From Cryptomeria japonica (Eukaryota > Streptophyta > Pinopsida > Cupressales > Cupressaceae): DNA of 64,000 nt. The stretch covers positions 227,512,915 through 227,576,914 of the forward strand of contig NC_081410.1 in assembly GCF_030272615.1 (NCBI RefSeq). Direction: 5' to 3'. Position numbers and translations under genes: made by a program. Position 1 is the first letter of the stretch. Every line of letters starts with the position of its first letter. The notes beneath the pieces were generated by a model, which saw nothing but the letters and a program-made list of their open reading frames with translations, searched no databases and was not told the DNA's origin. This document shows positions 60,239 through 64,000 of this stretch, piece by piece.

Positions 60239-62075
60239 TAGGGTTTTTATTCATTCGCTACTATGAAAGGGAATGTGTTAAATGTAAAGATGATACAAGG
60301 CTACAATGAAGATGTAAACAAAAGTGACTAAACAATAATAATAGTCAATTGGATAGTAACAAAATTGAAGCAACAAGTACAAATCTAAGATTAAAATTCT
60401 GGTATGCACCTAAGATGGAAAACTGGGCCTAATCTGGTATGCCCTTGTCTTAGAGATAGAAATGAGCTGCAAATTGGGAATTGGAATTTTGAGTCTATCT
60501 GAGTAGTGCCTATAGAAACTAAAGCCAAACTAGGAGGATCAGGGAATGGAGCACCCTAGCATGGGGGCTTTACTAATAAGGCAATATTATATCATGTGCA
60601 TTCATATTGGGGGGTTTAATATCCCAAAAATGAGGGTACAATATATTGCCTATCTATGAAAATAGGGGTGTTTTTAATTTGAGCTATGAAAAAATACAAT
60701 ATTTGGCGAAAATAGGGAGGCTTTTAATTCAGGCTGTCTATTGGGAGGGGGTAACAAAAAAGGAGTTTAGGGCAATATTTTTTTTAAATAGGGGGATTCT
60801 TTAGTATGCAATGAACGCACATGATATAACTCAGGTTCACTAAGTGAAGCCCCCGTGCACCCTGGTCCTGGAGGACTAGGGCATGGGACACTCTGGTCCC
60901 TGAAATTTAGGACCAATTTTTGACAAAGAACCTATACCCATTAACTGAGACTTCCCAAAAATTGTCTGCTTTGATGGAAACCTATAACTACACCTGCAAT
61001 CTAAAAAATGGTGTATGTATGGCTATATAGGGTTTTTCCTTAATCAAACCCCTTGTTTTGGTGATTTCCACCTCCACAAATAGTTGATATTCTAATTGAA
61101 AATGTGTGTTTTCTCTTGAATCTTTTGTGTTTGTAAAATCGCTACGAGCTAAATGTAAACTAGAGTTCTACCTTGTGTTTTTAAGAAAACCCTAAATGCT
61201 TGTGGTGAAAATGCTTTAAATCACAATTGTAATGCAAATCTAAGACAATAATGCAAATTTAAAAAATAATGTGATGTAGATCTGAAACTCAACATAGAAA
61301 CATAAAAACAACATGAAATCATACCAAATCCTAATGAAGAGATCCAAGCCAATCAACAGCCAGTGATTTCCTTATCATTCTTCAATATCTCCTAAAGCTT
61401 TCATAATTGATGAAAATGTTGATTGAAGACTTGATTGATGGATGAAGAGCTTGGTCCGACTAATCCCTCATTCCTTCTTCAGTTATAGATTTGAAACTTC
61501 ACAAAACAACAACACTTTTACTTCACAAGGATCTCCTTTCAATTTACTAGATCATTATCCTCAAGTGATGGAAAGAAACACCATATATATGAAACCCTAA
61601 TTTTAAATTTTATAAAAGGGTGACTTAGAATTGATGAAATTTGACACCATGCAGGACTTGAATAAGGTAAGACTACCAAATTAAGCTCTCAAAATTTGGG
61701 GAACCCGATAGTATACTACCTAGTCCGACCAACTGTTTTCCAATTTTCTAGGGATGCGAGCTATCGTGATTGTAATGCTAAATCCGACATGGAGGCATAA
61801 ATTAAGATGTGTAGATGTGTGAAATATATCTTGAAGATTGAGATTAGGGTATGATTAGGATTAACTCTTGTTTAAATAAAAAGGGGCACACCTAGAATCA
61901 AGGGCCCAATTTTATGATGTGTAAATTGATGAGAGTACTTAGGTTTAATTAGATTAAGAATTAAATGCCTAAAGAATTCATATAATGCAAAATGAAATGG
62001 GACACACTAAGGCAGGTGCTAACCTAAGCATGGATTGGACAACCTAATTAAGGGTGTATAATTTACGATGCTACA
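60239..62075 (-). repeat. Element H LTR (Tat-like, related to element A family)
   Basis: Ends TTTACGATGCTACA at 62075, nearly the same terminus as the element A LTR (TTTACGACGCTACA), and is followed by the same polypurine tract. The segment 61600-61790 resembles 63835-63995 and the element A leader (an AATTTTCAGGGATG-like run). C2 is inserted in this LTR near its outer part. No gene is seen. Confidence 0.65.
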
Positions 62076-62096
62076 TTTAGCCCCCACTTTAGTGGT
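62076..62096 (-). other. Element H polypurine tract
   Basis: TTTAGCCCCCACTTTAGTGG on the plus strand, identical to element A (914-934) over the first 17 bases. It sets H in minus orientation with its interior to the right. Confidence 0.75.
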
Positions 62097-62652
62097 CACA
62101 TGAGACTACGTGCATATGCAAGCTAAATTAGAAAAAGGTAAACATTCGTGGGAAAAAGGATATGTCCATAAGATGTCGAACGAAGCCCCCAACATTATCT
62201 GTAGTACAATGTTAGGAACCACAATCTAAAAAACCATATTGTTAGTTAAAACCACAAAATCACCTAAAATTCTTACTAAGAATGATGAAAATTGAGGCTA
62301 GCTATATGCCCCACTTTTTTGGCTTGCTAATTAGTATGTTGAAACAAGGTATCATGTTTACCACTTCAAATTGTGAAGGAAAATTGGTGACAAATGCACA
62401 CAACAAGATTTGATACAAGATCAAAACTGATGCAAAATCATTTGGTAATAAAGAGAACTAAAACATGATTCCAATGCAACTGACGGGTTGAGAATCGGAG
62501 CTCTCTAGCTCAAAATATGAAAGATTGAGTATAAAAGTAGAATTAGGGTTTTTTAAAAGAATTACCTTTTTAAATAATAAAAATAACACTATTTCTTTGT
62601 CCTATTCACCTTTTTGTCTTGTAGTGTAGAGGAGGAGCCCACAGAGTAGAAA

Positions 62653-63473
62653 ATGTCACGTCGACGACCCGAAGTTCCTACCTTGATGGAGAATCTAAGG
62701 CAGTTGGTCCTAAGGACATCCCACTAGACAAGGTAGGCCCACCAATTTGCACCTTGTTGATTTTGTTGTGTTTTGATTGGTAGTTAGTTGTCAAAATCTT
62801 AATTTTGACATGGGCCACCCAAAAGTGACCCAAAATGGGTGTCATGGTCCCATTTGGGCTCCATGGTCCCCTAGGGGCGCCATGGTCCTAGAAAAGGGGC
62901 ACTAGGTGGCACTCATGGGGTTAGGATAGATTTTGATGATGAGTATGCTAATACATGATGTTTGATTCTTGTCGAAGCTACCATATTTATAGGAGCATAC
63001 GTTGAGCCATATATACAATCATCTGCATAGTCAAATCCCTCACATGTCATTAGAGGATCAAAGACTTCTCTAGGTAGCTGGGCTATGGTGGGTATGTTGC
63101 ATTCCAATGATCAAATTTCACGGGTCAATGCTTATGGCCTTGATGGAGAGATGGGATCCTGATACATTAACATTCGTCCTTCCTATCGAGAATATGACAA
63201 TGATGTTAGATGATGTATACCACATCCTACAATTACCAAGGAGAGGGAGTACTGTAAGATATGAGTCACCTCGATCATGAGCAGAGATGAGGAGGGATCA
63301 GATATATTGTGTTGGGAGAGCTCCACCTAAAGAGACAAGAGGTCAGATATTTATCCAATGACTACTACATCTAACAAGTATTGTCCCATTGTTGAAGAGA
63401 TTGATGATAGCCATAGTGGCATTGGTTGTATGTCTAGATGGTTGAGGCAGTCACATGCATGGAGGACTAGCAC
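62653..63473 (+). pseudogene. Plant mobile domain (PMD) ORF remnant, antisense inside element H
   Basis: A plus-strand Met at 62653 (MSRRRPEVPTL) opens a short ORF. After a gap the core of a plant mobile domain is readable at about 63074-63280: PMIKFHGSMLMALMERWDPD, then TLTFVLPIENMTMMLDDVYH and ILQLPRRG. The family hallmark is ALVERW, a T-F-hydrophobic-P run and E-M-T-x-x-L-x-D-V. A further piece near 63390 (RLMIAIVALVV) fits the domain continuation. A TAG at 63071 falls exactly at a CTCTAG|GT site, so an intron may separate it from the upstream Met. Stops at 63278 and later break it. PMD proteins occur as host genes (MAIN/MAIL family) and in transposable elements. Here it runs opposite to the retroelement, just inside its polypurine tract. 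Confidence 0.65.
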
Positions 63474-64000
63474 TAATTAACCTTAATTGAAATAGAAATT
63501 AAACTGTAACTAAATTAGAAGAGCTTTCCTTTTGAAATGCTTGAATGTAGATGACTATACCCTCAATAGGTGATGCAATGCTCTTAGGATAAGTCTTCCA
63601 CGTGTTGATGAAATAACATGATAAATCACATATAATCCATCATGAAATCACAGATAAAACATAAACTAAAGATGCCTTGATGTAATTTTCCGCTCCTTGA
63701 ATCAGATCTACTCTTGAGGAAGAAGAATTGCTCTTAAATTGATGATAATGTTAGCATAAGATTAGATTATTAAAATGAATTGAGAAGGATGCATTATATA
63801 GGGATTTAATAATTAAAATCATAATTAAGATGAGTTAGAATTGATATATTTTGACATTGAGCGAGATTTGAATCAGAAAAGACTGCCAAATTATCCTCCT
63901 AAAATTTAGGGGAAAAAGTGTAGGACTGGGTAGTAGAGATTTTCTCTAGTCTCGACAATATTTTTCTGACTTTCGGGGAATGAAAGATAATGGGAATCTA
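63474..64000. other. Element H interior, non-coding
   Basis: AT-rich, no ORF. The segment 63835-63995 resembles 61600-61790 of the H LTR (TTGATATATTTTGACATTGA; AAGACTGCCAAATTATCC) and parts of the element A leader, indicating an internal repeat shared between leader/tail and LTR in this family. Confidence 0.45.

Noticed and set aside
62913..63107. 64-codon minus ORF in element H
   Set aside because: It overlaps the plus-strand PMD segment, which has the recognisable family pattern; the minus ORF has none.
1..64000. tRNA or rRNA genes
   Set aside because: No cloverleaf-forming segment or rRNA core sequence was noticed; tRNA-like matches were only primer-binding sites.

Overview
This window looks like nuclear DNA from a seed plant with a large, repeat-filled genome. 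The evidence is Ty3/gypsy and Ty1/copia LTR retrotransposons with plant-type primer-binding sites (initiator-Met tRNA), a plant-type hAT transposase relic, a pentatricopeptide-repeat (PPR) pseudogene and a plant mobile domain fragment. The AT-rich, heavily nested layout and long LTRs would suit a conifer-type genome, but that is inference. I see no intact host gene and no prokaryotic or organellar gene organisation.

Layout. 1-7542: element A, a Tat-like gypsy element on the minus strand, cut by the window edge, with an unbroken 1157-codon gag-protease ORF and no reverse transcriptase or integrase. 7782-10511: a hAT transposase pseudogene (minus) in one frame with four stops, followed by a 42-bp tandem repeat. 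About 11290-15634: a decayed chromovirus pol (element B, plus) split by a solo LTR (K, 11361-12791), then its roughly 4-kb 3' LTR to 19651. 19652-21263 and 31567-33500: two halves of a copia element (D, minus), separated by a B-family solo LTR (21264-31561) that is itself split by a complete pol-less LTR element (C1, 22914-29686). 33501-34842 and 42684-44974: two halves of a Tat-like gypsy element (E, plus), separated by a complete 7.8-kb chromovirus (J, 34843-42678). 44975-46215: unassigned. 46216-50351: a 4.1-kb solo LTR (F) with long TA-rich microsatellites. About 50690-53189: PPR pseudogene (minus). 53322-60233: a second complete pol-less element (C2) related to C1. 60239-62075: LTR of a Tat-like element H, interrupted by C2, then its polypurine tract and an antisense ORF remnant encoding a plant mobile domain.

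The insertion order can be read from boundaries and 5-bp target duplications: D lies in E, B and a B-family LTR lie in D, C1 lies in that LTR, K lies in B pol, J lies in E, and C2 lies in the H LTR. Several junctions restore the host reading frame when the insert and one duplication are removed, which validates the boundaries.

The most unusual content is pol-less LTR elements. C1 and C2 share a two-gene architecture: ORF1 is a coiled coil plus four CCHC knuckles, and ORF2 is about 1000 codons with a conserved core that I cannot assign to a known family. Element A is a separate gag-protease-only lineage. These depend on enzymes from other elements and could be a little-described class of plant non-autonomous retrotransposon. 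Coordinates of decayed genes are approximate, and identities are estimates by eye.
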